A stretch of DNA of 64,000 bases, taken from G965279335 sp965279285 (lineage in GTDB: Bacteria; Pseudomonadota; Gammaproteobacteria; DSM-16500). The position numbers were made by a program, and so were the translations under genes. Shown here piece after piece: positions 18,299-30,960 of this stretch (positions are counted from its first letter, which is position 1; every line of letters begins with the position of its first letter). The stretch spans positions 992,001 through 1,056,000 of the forward strand of contig OZ257148.1 in the NCBI GenBank assembly GCA_965279285.1, written 5' to 3'. The notes under the pieces were generated by a model. The model was not told where the DNA came from. It was given only the letters and a program-made list of their open reading frames with translations, and did not search any database.

Positions 18299-18757
18299 TT
18301 AAGATTTGTTTTCTTCTAAGCGGCGAATTTCTTCGCTAAATTCGTGTAAATCTTGAAAGCTACGATAAACAGAAGCAAATCGCACATAAGCTACTTGATC
18401 GATATGACGTAATTCATCCATTACCCATTCACCAATTTGTTGTGCGGCAATTTCGCGTTCTCCACAAGTTCTTGCTTTGCGGATAATGTGACTAATAACA
18501 TCTTCGACTCTTTCTAGGCTAATAGGCCGTTTTTCGAGAGCACGTAAAATACCGGCGCGCAGTTTGTCTTCAAAAAATGGATCGCGTCTACCATCGCGTT
18601 TGATGACTCTGGGTAAGGCAAGTTCAGCTGTTTCATAGGTAGTAAAGCGCTCTTTACAGATCAAGCATTCGCGACGTCGGCGTACTTGATTACCCTCGTG
18701 GAGTAAACGCGAATCCGTGACCTTAGTGTCATTAGCGCTACAAAATGGGCAATACAT
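18299..18757 (-). CDS. nrdR: Transcriptional repressor NrdR
   Basis: NrdR senses ATP/dATP and represses ribonucleotide reductase genes. It has an N-terminal zinc ribbon (MYCPFC...RRRECLICKERFTTYE, four cysteines) and an ATP-cone domain beginning PRVIKRDGRRDPFFEDKL. Length 152 is standard. It heads the minus-strand cluster nrdR-nusB-thiL-pgpA. Confidence 0.96.
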   Translation of the reverse strand: MYCPFCSANDTKVTDSRLLHEGNQVRRRRECLICKERFTTYETAELALPRVIKRDGRRDPFFEDKLRAGILRALEKRPISLERVEDVISHIIRKARTCGEREIAAQQIGEWVMDELRHIDQVAYVRFASVYRSFQDLHEFSEEIRRLEENKS

Positions 18758-18927
18758 TTGAAAATTTCCTCTTACATAGAGTGAAAGTATATTAGTTGCT
18801 GTAATTTTACTTAATTATTATTTTCAGTTATATGCGTTTGCGAATGGTTGCCAGTGTAGCTGATTTAGAAATGTCTGTTAATGACTTATTGCTATTTGGC
18901 GTGAATTAATTGTTATTTGCTTTAAAT

Positions 18928-18957
18928 GTAGGGTGGGCAAAGCGCAGTGTGCCCACC
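18928..18957. repeat. Solitary REP-like palindrome
   Basis: One copy of the GGTGGGCA/TGCCCACC family in the orientation GTAGGGTGGGCAAAGCGCAG, in the 263-bp gap between nrdR and ispA. It is followed by CTCTCTAGCTGCTGAATAG, similar to the flanks of the copies at 2295 and 20206. It may act as the transcript end of ispA. Confidence 0.8.
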
Positions 18958-19020
18958 AAGCTCTCTAGCTGCTGAATAGATACCATTTTTTAGCAGATTA
19001 TCACTCAAATTATAAAGTCA

Positions 19021-19905
19021 TTATTTTTTTCTTTGCAACATATACTGAGCTAATTCTCGTAAAAGCTCAGCTTTTTCTCCTAATGGTTGGATAGCTTCTA
19101 ATGCTGTGTTAAACAAGGTATTAATTATTTCTTGGGTTTTTTCGGCATTAAATAAGCTTAAATAAGTTAGTTTATGATTTGCATGGTCAAGTCCAGTTGG
19201 CTTTCCCAGTAGGTTTTTATCGCCTTGAACATCCAGTAAATCATCTTGAATTTGAAAAGCGAGTCCTATTTGCTCTATATAAGCTTCAAGTTCATGCAGA
19301 GTGCTTGGGTCTTGTAGGTTGCTAGCAATAGCGCCTAGCTTTACACAGGCGGTAAACAGCGCGCCGGTTTTAAGTTGGTGCATTTGGTTGAGGCTTTTTA
19401 ATGAGTGAGTTCCTTCGAGATCAATAGCTTGGCCGCCGGCCATGCCGTGCATACCAGCTGCTTTGCTTAAAGCTGCGATCATTGCAAGTCGTTGTTCCGA
19501 GCTTAATGGTGCTGGGTGAGTGGCTAATATTTCAAAGGCCAGTGACTGAAGTGTGTCGCCAGCTAACAGCGCGATTGCTTCTGAAAATGCTTTATGGCAA
19601 GTCGGATTGCTTCGTCTTAAATCGGAATTATCCATCGCAGGTAAGTCATCATGAATTAACGAATAGGTATGAATTAATTCAATTGCACAAGCAGCCATAT
19701 CGAGGCTTTCTAGTGGCGCCTTAAATAGGTGGCCAATTGCGTAGACGAGTAAAGGGCGAATTCTTTTGCCGCCATTCGTTGCTGAGTATGCCATGGCTTG
19801 TTGTAATACTTTCGCGGGATAGTCAGGGCTGATGAGATAGGTTTCTAATATGTTATCAAGACGTGATTGACATAATTGCGAGAGTTCTTTTAGTTTTATG
19901 CTCAT
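19021..19905 (-). CDS. ispA: Farnesyl diphosphate synthase (polyprenyl synthetase)
   Basis: The 294-residue enzyme condenses DMAPP and IPP to geranyl and farnesyl diphosphate. The first aspartate-rich motif is LIHDDLPAMDNSDLRR (about residues 82-97) and the second is QIQDDLLDVQGD; GGKRIRPLL is also present. It is coupled to xseB by an ATGA overlap, as in other gammaproteobacteria, but the dxs gene that usually follows is missing, consistent with IPP coming from the mevalonate operon nearby. Confidence 0.95.
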   Translation of the reverse strand: MSIKLKELSQLCQSRLDNILETYLISPDYPAKVLQQAMAYSATNGGKRIRPLLVYAIGHLFKAPLESLDMAACAIELIHTYSLIHDDLPAMDNSDLRRSNPTCHKAFSEAIALLAGDTLQSLAFEILATHPAPLSSEQRLAMIAALSKAAGMHGMAGGQAIDLEGTHSLKSLNQMHQLKTGALFTACVKLGAIASNLQDPSTLHELEAYIEQIGLAFQIQDDLLDVQGDKNLLGKPTGLDHANHKLTYLSLFNAEKTQEIINTLFNTALEAIQPLGEKAELLRELAQYMLQRKK

Positions 19906-20141
19906 TCTTCGGGTGTCTCAAAAGGGGTAAGTTGTTCTTTATCATTATTTTTCATTAAGATTTGGACCTTTTGCTCCGCATCTTGAAGGACTTTTTGACA
20001 GTGTTTAATTAAAGTAATTCCTCGCTCAAAGCGTTCTAATGAATGTTCTAGACTTAGTTCGCCTTTTTCCATGCTGTCAATCAAGGCAGTAATTTCATCT
20101 AGCGATTGTTCTAAAGTAGGTAATTTATCTTTTTTGGTCAT
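19902..20141 (-). CDS. xseB: Exodeoxyribonuclease VII small subunit
   Basis: The 79-residue protein shows the XseB signature: LEQSLDEITALIDSMEKGEL, SLERFERGITLIKHCQKVL and the C-terminal AEQKVQIL. It assembles with XseA (not in the window) to degrade single-stranded DNA. Its stop overlaps the ispA start by four bases. Confidence 0.95.
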   Translation of the reverse strand: MTKKDKLPTLEQSLDEITALIDSMEKGELSLEHSLERFERGITLIKHCQKVLQDAEQKVQILMKNNDKEQLTPFETPEE

Positions 20142-20205
20142 TATAATAATCTCATTAATATTATGTGTGGCTACTTGATTAGTGTCATGTAGCTATATAA
20201 TTAAT

Positions 20206-20235
20206 GTAGGGTGGGCAAAGCGTAGCGTGCCCACC
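20206..20235. repeat. Solitary REP-like palindrome
   Basis: A copy of the same family (GTAGGGTGGGCAAAGCGTAG...GTGCCCACC) in the 322-bp gap between xseB and the next gene. The flank CCACTGAATAGTTAC matches the end of the 47-bp arms at 6178-6332. Confidence 0.8.
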
Positions 20236-20463
20236 AAACTCTAACCACTGAATAGTTACGATAGTTATTATAGCTATCTGTAACTTATTGAAAGTATAGG
20301 ATATCACAGCTTTCAATCAGATCGTATATTAGTAACCCATGTTACCTTATGATTGCAAGTGTTAGCTGTGTGGTTAGTTAAGTGTGGAATGCTGCAAAAG
20401 GATTTGCTTTTTAAGTTAGACAAAGATAATGTTCATTAATATTATAATTTGAGGAAAGTCATA

Positions 20464-20841
20464 ATGCCCCAAAATCCTAAGTTAGCATCTAATGTGATAG
20501 AGTTAGCGGCTTTTAAAAAAGATAAAAAACTTGCTAAGCTGGTGCAAAATATACGAATCCCTTTGCTTCCTGTGCCTGAGCTTCATAACATTTTATCGAT
20601 TCCTCCAATGCCTGTTTTTTCATATCCAGAAATGAGTTATGCAGCGTTAAACCACAGTACTTTGTTTTCAGGCGCGTGCAGAATAACGATTGACCCGTAT
20701 ATACCAACACCAGATTATTCAACCTATTTAAAAAAGGAATTAAATTCTACAGTAGGAAATCATGAGCAGGCGATACGTTCTGGTCTTTATAACCAGGAGC
20801 CTGATGGTAAAGGTTTTACTATGCCAGGAAGAAAAAAATAA
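20464..20841 (+). CDS. Hypothetical protein
   Basis: I do not recognise this 125-residue protein. It starts at ATG 20464 with GAGGAAAG upstream; a TTG 15 bases earlier is less likely. It has a basic N-terminal third (AAFKKDKKLAKLV), a proline-rich middle (IPLLPVPELHNILSIPPMP), no signal peptide or membrane segment, and a polar tail ending PGRKK. It lies between xseB and the rrn promoter. Codon use looks like that of its neighbours, so I consider it a real, probably lineage-specific gene. Confidence 0.6.
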   Translation: MPQNPKLASNVIELAAFKKDKKLAKLVQNIRIPLLPVPELHNILSIPPMPVFSYPEMSYAALNHSTLFSGACRITIDPYIPTPDYSTYLKKELNSTVGNHEQAIRSGLYNQEPDGKGFTMPGRKK

Positions 20842-20964
20842 GCTAGTGTGTCGGTTTTAACTGGGTAGTCCTTGAATGTTTAGCGACTGCCCTATATCTA
20901 AGCAATAATATAAACAGCAACACCCTCTTTTTTTAGCATCTCCTAAAATAGTTTAAAAATGTAG

Positions 20965-20992
20965 TTGACTCTGTATTCATTGGCTGTAGAAT
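20965..20992 (+). promoter_or_regulatory. rrn operon promoter
   Basis: TTGACT (20965-20970) and TAGAAT (20987-20992) are separated by 16 bp, with a T/A-rich stretch upstream resembling an UP element and a GC-rich GCGTCCTC after the -10. It lies about 225 bp before the 16S gene, with nothing else to transcribe. Confidence 0.65.
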
Positions 20993-21043
20993 GCGTCCTC
21001 TCGATAGACATGAGGCTTTAGCGGAAGCTTGAGTTGTTGTGTC

Positions 21044-21085
21044 AGCTCTTTAAAAACCAAACCAAGCAATTTGTGAGAACACTTA
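21044..21085 (+). promoter_or_regulatory. rrn leader: boxA and 5' half of the 16S processing stem
   Basis: GCTCTTTAAAAA (21044-21055) matches boxA for NusB/NusE antitermination. The leader segment 21062-21085 (CCAAGCAATTTGTGAGAACA...) is complementary to 22777-22800 after the 16S gene, forming the long stem normally cut by RNase III. Confidence 0.7.
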
Positions 21086-21217
21086 CGTTGAAACACGATA
21101 GTTTTAAGATTGATATTCAACGTAGAGTGCAAGAAAGACAAGTAGACAGTGAAGAACTGTCGATTACTTTGAGCAAAGCTAACGTTGAGTAAGAATTAAA
21201 TATTTGATTTGCAGTAT

Positions 21218-22757
<1,540 letters not shown>

Positions 22758-22815
22758 TTAAGAAATGTGTGAGGCGTAGGTGTTCTCACTAATTGTTTGG
22801 AAGTTTAAGAGTAGA

Positions 22816-22889
<74 letters not shown>

Positions 22890-22898
22890 TCAAGAAGA

Positions 22899-22974
22899 GG
22901 GGCCATAGCTCAGCTGGGAGAGCATCTGCCTTGCACGCAGAGGGTCGTCGGTTCGATCCCGACTGGCTCCACCA
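22899..22974 (+). tRNA. tRNA-Ala (TGC)
   Basis: The cloverleaf is complete: acceptor GGGGCCA/TGGCTCC with one G-T pair, anticodon arm TCTGC-CTTGCAC-GCAGA giving anticodon TGC, and T arm GTCGG-TTCGATC-CCGAC. The CCA end is encoded, unlike in the adjacent tRNA-Ile. Confidence 0.96.
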
Positions 22975-23088
22975 TGAAGAAGAGAAGAAAAAAGAGATTA
23001 AATAAATAGATTTTAAATACGGTATGAAGTGATTACCTAGGTATTTAGAGTTTATTTATCTACTCTTGAGTAGAAAGCTTGGTTTAAT

Positions 23089-23100
23089 TGTTCTTTAAAA
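23089..23100 (+). promoter_or_regulatory. Spacer boxA before 23S
   Basis: TGTTCTTTAAAA matches the boxA antitermination element found ahead of 23S genes. Downstream, 23268-23290 pairs with 26183-26205 to form the 23S processing stem. Confidence 0.6.
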
Positions 23101-23282
23101 ATTTGGCAATGAAAAGTTTATAGAAAGCGCGGAAGCTTACTATGATACGAGTCTTGTAGGGTGACCTATGAGGTAGAATTATCGAGTAAAGCTAAAGTAC
23201 AACTGTAATAAAATTCATGGGTGTTACTTATGACAGCAAGTATAACACTCGAGTTGGTTAATAAGACGACTTGGGGTTATAT

Positions 23283-26191
<2,909 letters not shown>

Positions 26192-26313
26192 ATAACACCC
26201 AAGTTGTTTTTTATGCAGTAGTAAGCGCGATTTATAAACGAATTCATTGTCATCTTAGCGAGTGAATGCAAAACAGAAATGCAAACACAAGGCTAAGAGA
26301 AAAAGGTTAGTTT

Positions 26314-26427
26314 TCTGGCGACCATAGCGAGTGGGTACCACCTGATCCCATCCCGAACTCAGAAGTGAAAACGCTCAGCGCCGATGATAGTGTGAGTTTC
26401 TCATGCGAAAGTAGGACATTGCCAGAT
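26314..26427 (+). rRNA. rrf: 5S ribosomal RNA
   Basis: The terminal stem TCTGGC/GCCAGA closes a 114-nt gene with internal CCACCTGATCCCATCCCGAA and GCCGATGATAGTGTG, typical of 5S. It follows 23S by about 120 bp and is followed by a strong terminator. Confidence 0.95.
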
Positions 26428-26439
26428 TTTTTTTGTAAG

Positions 26440-26472
26440 CCTCTGTTGGGTCTTCCGACAGAGGTTTTTTTT
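26440..26472 (+). terminator. rrn operon terminator
   Basis: CCTCTGT pairs with ACAGAGG across an 11-nt loop (26440-26464), followed by eight T residues. Confidence 0.85.
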
Positions 26473-26553
26473 ATTTAGGTTTTTTATTTATTGTTTGCTA
26501 TACGTGAGCTAATTACATAGAATTGGCGGCGTAAAATAAAGCGCATCTTCATT

Positions 26554-26626
26554 GCTGGCGTAGCTCAGTTGGTAGAGCAACTGATTTGTAATCAGTAGGT
26601 CCCCAGTTCGAATCCGGGCGCCAGCA
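26554..26626 (+). tRNA. tRNA-Thr (TGT), integration target
   Basis: The cloverleaf is complete: acceptor GCTGGCG/CGCCAGC, D arm GCTC...GAGC, anticodon arm ACTGA-TTTGTAA-TCAGT with anticodon TGT at 26587-26589, and T arm CCCAG-TTCGAAT-CCGGG. CCA is not encoded. Its 3' half, from 26590, is repeated at 53230-53269, marking it as the attachment site of the island that follows. Confidence 0.96.
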
Positions 26627-26629
26627 TCA
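26590..26629 (+). other. Left attachment site (attL) in tRNA-Thr
   Basis: These 40 bases, running from the anticodon loop to just past the discriminator base, recur at 53230-53269 with one mismatch (G at 26620, T at 53260). Integration into the 3' half of a tRNA gene that keeps the tRNA intact is the standard mode of tyrosine integrases. Confidence 0.85.
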
Positions 26630-26643
26630 ATTAAATCAATAGG

Positions 26644-27189
26644 TTATGATCGATTTTTAAAAAAGCTACAGAGTGAAATTAAAATCTGAAGTGCAAATGA
26701 AGTGCGGATAGAATAGGGTCTTGGGTCTTTCCCAACTACGGCAGCACTTGCCTGTGAGTATAGTGCTTTTAATCTATAATTTTCAAAGTTCCGAGATCCA
26801 TATACTCTCCTTTGAATCAGTTTGATCTTGAGATGGAGCTCTTCTGTTATTCTATTGCTCTTACTAAACCTCCACATACGTACCACACCTCTTCACAGCA
26901 TTGATATGGTACCAACGCTCTATCGTCGTTTTTCCCATCTTAAAATCTTTTGATAAATCTTGTTGAGATGCTCTTTGTGTATGCCGATGAAACACTTGGA
27001 AGTGTAATCTTTCTGCGATTCTTTGATATCTTCTGGTTCTTGGAAATCGCTGATTAAAATAATGCCTATAATTATTGCAATGTATATTACACTTAGCTTC
27101 CGTGGTTTTAAAATAGCGGCCTTCTTTTTAATTAATCGCATAGTTTTGAAGAAAAAGAAGGGCCGTAGTTCACATTTAGTACATTTCAT
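26644..27189 (-). pseudogene. Transposase remnant, ISL3-like
   Basis: Two open stretches in different frames, joined by a third short stretch (GKTTIERWYHINAVKR), look like pieces of one broken transposase. The C-terminal piece (26644-26886) contains the ISL3-type sequence WRFSKSNRITEELHLKIKLI followed by YGSRNFENYRLK. The N-terminal piece begins with a CTKC motif. At least two frameshifts separate them. The family call rests mainly on the C-terminal motif. Confidence 0.5.
26688..26705. repeat. Paired GAAGTGC repeat near attL (possible integrase arm site)
   Basis: GAAGTGC occurs twice at an 11-bp period (26688 and 26699). The identical 20-base sequence CTGAAGTGCAAATGAAGTGC lies 22 bp upstream of the integrase start at 45379-45398. 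Arm-type integrase sites are often such short direct repeats; this role is inferred. Confidence 0.45.
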
Positions 27190-27300
27190 GTGGAAAAATT
27201 GAAAACAGGTTTAAAAATGTTCAAGCGTAATTCATAAATTCTGTTTGAAAAATAGAGAAAATAGTCTAACCTCCTTCGATTAAACAAGTGAGGCTGCCAC

Positions 27301-28023
27301 ATGGAAATGTACAATATCTATTGTGATGAATCATGTCATTTAGAATATGATCGCATACCTATCATGGCACTAGGTGCAATTTGGTGCCCAGAGTCTGAGC
27401 ATAGTCGCTTTGGGCAAAAAATATCAGAGATTAAGGCTAAGCATAAAGCCAAAGGCGAACTAAAGTGGTCTAAGGTATCTCCGTCACGCCTCGATTTCTA
27501 TTTAGAATTAACAAGCTGGTTTTTTTCAGAATCATTTTTACGGTTTAGAGCACTCATCGTCTTAAATAAAGAACGCTTAGATCACAAAAGTTTTAACAAG
27601 GACTCACATAATAATTTTTATTATAAAATGTATTTTTCACTTTTGAATAAGCTTCTTAGCCCTGAAAATAAATACAATATTTATATCGATATCAAAGATA
27701 CACAAAGTCGCTTAATGAATCAAAAATTAAAAGAAGTATTGTGCAATAACGTTTACGATTTCACAGGCGACATGATAGGCAAGATTCAAAACATACACTC
27801 GCATGAATCGCACTTAACACAATTAACCGATTTTTTTCTTGGGGCACTTACTTATAAACACCGAAATTTATCATCAAACACGGCGAAAACAGCAGTTATT
27901 AAGCTAATAGAAAGCAGATTAAAATATCCGCTTACAAAATCAACTCCCCTGCGAGAGGAAAAATTTAATTTATTTTTATTTAACCCTAAGATCATCAGCC
28001 AAAGCAATAAGGGTCATGAATGA
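27301..28023 (+). CDS. DUF3800 domain protein
   Basis: The N-terminus NIYCDESCHLEYD followed by PIMALGAIWCP is the DUF3800 pattern (Y-x-D-E-S then a small-residue strand), and a later acidic pair, IYIDIKDTQ, and HESHLTQLTDFFLGAL (about residues 165-180) complete it. DUF3800 proteins are predicted to have a nuclease-like active site and are frequent in mobile elements and near defence genes, but the function is not established. The stop codon overlaps the start of the next gene (ATGA), so the two are translationally coupled. It is the first intact gene after attL. Confidence 0.75.
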   Translation: MEMYNIYCDESCHLEYDRIPIMALGAIWCPESEHSRFGQKISEIKAKHKAKGELKWSKVSPSRLDFYLELTSWFFSESFLRFRALIVLNKERLDHKSFNKDSHNNFYYKMYFSLLNKLLSPENKYNIYIDIKDTQSRLMNQKLKEVLCNNVYDFTGDMIGKIQNIHSHESHLTQLTDFFLGALTYKHRNLSSNTAKTAVIKLIESRLKYPLTKSTPLREEKFNLFLFNPKIISQSNKGHE

Positions 28024-28511
28024 TGTCAATTCCATCTTGGCTGCCAGAGTTATTCAATGTTAGCTCTTGGGATCATACAACGTACGATTCGCTGTATACA
28101 ATATTTCATACCGATTTTATCGCGAGTAAAACATATCACTATAAAGTTCCAGTTAGCTTTTCTCGTGACAAGGAAGATGGGAAAGAAAAAACATTTTGGC
28201 ATGTGACAACGCGCGATGACAAACATAGTGGTAAGCGTTTGCCAGACTTACGGCGATGTGAGCGTTTACCTTGGCTCAAGCCAATTTTAGAAAACCCAAC
28301 CAAGCTGGAAATTTTAGCGTGGGAATATACAGAAGGGGACGGTGTAGTAAAAGCGTATGTCTGGGTAAAAGATCACGACTATGTGGCCATCATGAAAAAA
28401 ACAAAGAAAGGTGATTTAATCCTGCTGACGGCCTATTGGCTTGAATATAACAACGTCAAAAAGAAATTGATGAAAAAATACGATGCCAGAAATAAGAAAG
28501 CCAACGCTTAG
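28020..28511 (+). CDS. Hypothetical protein, possible RelE/barnase-like toxin-fold nuclease
   Basis: This 163-residue protein is coupled to the DUF3800 gene. The middle, LPDLRRCERLPWLKPILEN, is followed by two strands, VKAYVWVKDHDYVAIMKK and LILLTAYWLE, a pattern reminiscent of the barnase-EndoU-ColicinE5/RelE-like nucleases of phages and toxins (a late strand with aromatic-hydrophobic residues and a T-A-Y). I cannot assign catalytic residues with certainty. The stop codon lies within a perfect hairpin (28500-28518). Confidence 0.5.
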   Translation: MMSIPSWLPELFNVSSWDHTTYDSLYTIFHTDFIASKTYHYKVPVSFSRDKEDGKEKTFWHVTTRDDKHSGKRLPDLRRCERLPWLKPILENPTKLEILAWEYTEGDGVVKAYVWVKDHDYVAIMKKTKKGDLILLTAYWLEYNNVKKKLMKKYDARNKKANA

Positions 28512-28518
28512 CGTTGGC
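28500..28518 (+). terminator. Hairpin at the end of the DUF3800 cassette
   Basis: GCCAACGC-TTA-GCGTTGGC is a perfect 8-bp stem. No T-run follows directly (TCAACTCTTTCT), so termination is plausible but not certain. Confidence 0.45.
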
Positions 28519-29091
28519 TCAACTCTTTCTACCGTTGGTAGATGAGATACCCATATTATGGTTTATAGACCAAAAAAAATCAATTTAAATCTGAAAAATA
28601 TTTATTGGTATTGACTGGCTCTATCGTTGTCGCTGCTTGAAACATCCTAACCTTTTAATTATTAATAAAAAAAACTTATAGTTATAGGGGTTGAACGTCT
28701 ATAGTTATATAAAAATCTATTGAATAACCCTTAAATGGCAGCAAATCAGACAATCCATACTTCCTTCTTAATATTCTCTTTATACATCATGTTACGAAAT
28801 CTGATTTGTAGCCATTGCTTGCGCAGCGCTATAATTAAATAAGTGGCATTCTAAGATTTTTATCCTTTTCTTATTGTTAATGTAGTAGGGCAGTAACGCT
28901 CGGGAAGTTCAGGCTTATTTCTAGAAGAATAATAAAGAGGATCTTTATGGTTGACTATTTTTCTTAGATAGCTTTGGAAAAGAGTGCTTAGCTTCTTCTC
29001 TACCTAAGTGCATATTTACTGGTGGTCGTTGCCAAGAAGAGGTTAAGTCTTTTTAAGGTTTATTACCATCTGTGCTATAAGAGGGTGATTT
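28519..29091. other. 573-bp stretch without an intact gene
   Basis: AT-rich, with no ORF of convincing length or ribosome site. A short frame near 28950-29060 reads DSFGKECLASSLPKC and may be a decayed gene. I see no repeat or RNA signature. Confidence 0.4.
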
Positions 29092-29472
29092 ATGAGTATC
29101 GTAGCTGCATTTTGTTGGGACGGATCTAGGAATAAGTCTATTAGTTATATGATTATTGATGATAAGTATCGAGTGAGGCATGACCCGGTGATTAAAAGAC
29201 TTAATCCAAAAGATTTAGATTCATTGAAACGTGAAGCAGACAATGTAATTAATACATTTTTTACAGAAATTGAAAAACTTTCTCAAGCTAATAAAGGCAG
29301 CAACATCACTATAGAATATAAGATTGTTGGCCATGCTGCTCCAGTGAATCAGTATCATGTTGAAATTCAAAAACCAAGTGATCGCACCGAATTTGTAAAG
29401 AATAAATTTGTTGAGTTATATATAAGACATATTAATAGTGTTATTTTTGGCCTTAAATTTGAACATTTATGA
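29092..29472 (+). CDS. Hypothetical protein
   Basis: The 126-residue product is not recognised. It begins at an ATG preceded by AGAGGGTG and reads AAFCWDGSRNKSISYMIIDD at its start, then a helical segment (SLKREADNVINTFFTEIEKL) and a lysine-rich middle. No signal peptide, membrane segment or known motif is seen. A likely hairpin (GGCTACG...CGTAGCC, about 29567) lies between it and the convergent AlpA-like gene. Confidence 0.5.
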   Translation: MSIVAAFCWDGSRNKSISYMIIDDKYRVRHDPVIKRLNPKDLDSLKREADNVINTFFTEIEKLSQANKGSNITIEYKIVGHAAPVNQYHVEIQKPSDRTEFVKNKFVELYIRHINSVIFGLKFEHL

Positions 29473-29629
29473 TGAAATATTGCAATGCTTTTTTTCTTTA
29501 ACCAATTCGTTAGTGTTTCATCATTATTATTTGTTAAATTTCTCATGCCCACATAATTAATATATAGGCTACGCTACCAACGTAGCCTTGTGTTATGAAA
29601 GTAAGCATTAAGAATGCCAATATCGTTCT

Positions 29630-29839
29630 TTATGCCATAACCCGAACCACCCTATACTGATTAATCCACTCATCCAAATCTCGCTTAAGATAACGTATCG
29701 TAAGCCCCCCAAGCCGAGTATAAGCCGGCCCTGGCGTTCTGTTCTCACGAAAACCATTCATCCGATCCTGAGCCAAAAAACTCCTGCTCATCCCAATATA
29801 CATAGCTGCTTCTTTCTCCGTCAGTATTTCTTTCATCAT
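29630..29839 (-). CDS. AlpA-like helix-turn-helix regulator
   Basis: The 69-residue protein has the AlpA/excisionase layout: LTEKEAAMYIGMSRSFLAQD (helix-turn-helix), a short turn GPAYTRLGG, then IRYLKRDLDEWINQYR. Such proteins activate integrase or excision functions of P4-like elements and genomic islands. It is transcribed away from the replication-type genes that begin at 30049. Confidence 0.8.
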   Translation of the reverse strand: MMKEILTEKEAAMYIGMSRSFLAQDRMNGFRENRTPGPAYTRLGGLTIRYLKRDLDEWINQYRVVRVMA

Positions 29840-30048
29840 ATAAACTCCCTATTTTTAAAAAAATTAAATTAATAAACCTTCATCCAACCTCTACAAATTT
29901 ACCAAATAAACTGCGGAAATATTTCCGCTAAAAAACGGCTACGCTTAGAAATATAGAAATTTATTTTTTTCTTGTTGAAGTCTGACCTTGGGTCAGAGGT
30001 ACCTTGAAAGTTACCTAACCTAATACAGAAAGGAAGTTTGTATAAACT

Positions 30049-30960
30049 ATGTTAGCCGACCAATCGCTCCGCAGAGCCATTAAACTTTGCGGCAATAAAC
30101 AAAAGGCATTAGCCAAAGCTATAGGCGAGAAGCCGGATAAAATCCGGTACTGGCTGAATAGTGCTGGCCGTATTCCTTTTCATAACGCGATTACAATTGA
30201 ATTGGCAACAGGCGGAGAAGTTTCACGTTACGATCTAGCACCTTATGCGCGCACTAAAAACAATCGTCAAAATAATTATGCAAATATTGAATCTATTCAA
30301 TCACAGAATATTACAATCAGTGATCGTGTATCACAGGGAATTAATTTTGAAAAAACATTAAATAAACGTCAAGGACACAGAACTGATTTGCAACTTCACC
30401 AAAATTTTGGCGAAGTTGAAAAAAAATTCTATGTAACGGCAGCATCACATGCTGGCTTTGGTAATAATGAAACGTATTGTCAAGCGAAAAGAGTCTTAAA
30501 AAAAAGAATTTATCAGCTAATTCAAGCAATGGATGAAGAAAAAATATCTATATCCAACGCTGCAATTATTTCAGATCTATCACCCGATGAACATGCAACT
30601 ATATTACAAAACGATAAAAAACAAATTATTGAGTTAGTAAAAAATTTAAAATCAAAAAAACAATCCGCAATTAATAATGACTTAGATAATCGGCTTGCGA
30701 AAGCTGAAAAACAATATCAATTACCAATAAAATTATTATTAATTGGATTAAAGACATATTGTTGTAAACAAAATGTTTTTCCCTGGGAGCCTGATTTTTT
30801 AAAATCACAACTCACTCCTTATCTTGATATCGATTTTAATCAGGTTCTTGAATCAATGGTAAATAGTGGCTTTATAACCAAAGTTCAATGTAACCATCAA
30901 ATCTTCGGTCAAATTATTTTTACTCACAATCACACTTTAACACAGGAGGTATCATCATGA
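30049..30960 (+). CDS. YdaS/Cro-like DNA-binding protein with extended C-terminal domain
   Basis: The first 65 residues (LRRAIKLCGNKQKALAKAIG, then KIRYWLN and ITIELATGGEVSRYDLAP) form a Cro/YdaS-like helix-turn-helix of the type found in phage immunity regions. The remaining 240 residues are lysine- and asparagine-rich and not recognised. Its stop overlaps the start of the following replication-type gene (ATGA). It probably regulates, or takes part in, replication of the element. Confidence 0.65.
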   Translation: MLADQSLRRAIKLCGNKQKALAKAIGEKPDKIRYWLNSAGRIPFHNAITIELATGGEVSRYDLAPYARTKNNRQNNYANIESIQSQNITISDRVSQGINFEKTLNKRQGHRTDLQLHQNFGEVEKKFYVTAASHAGFGNNETYCQAKRVLKKRIYQLIQAMDEEKISISNAAIISDLSPDEHATILQNDKKQIIELVKNLKSKKQSAINNDLDNRLAKAEKQYQLPIKLLLIGLKTYCCKQNVFPWEPDFLKSQLTPYLDIDFNQVLESMVNSGFITKVQCNHQIFGQIIFTHNHTLTQEVSS

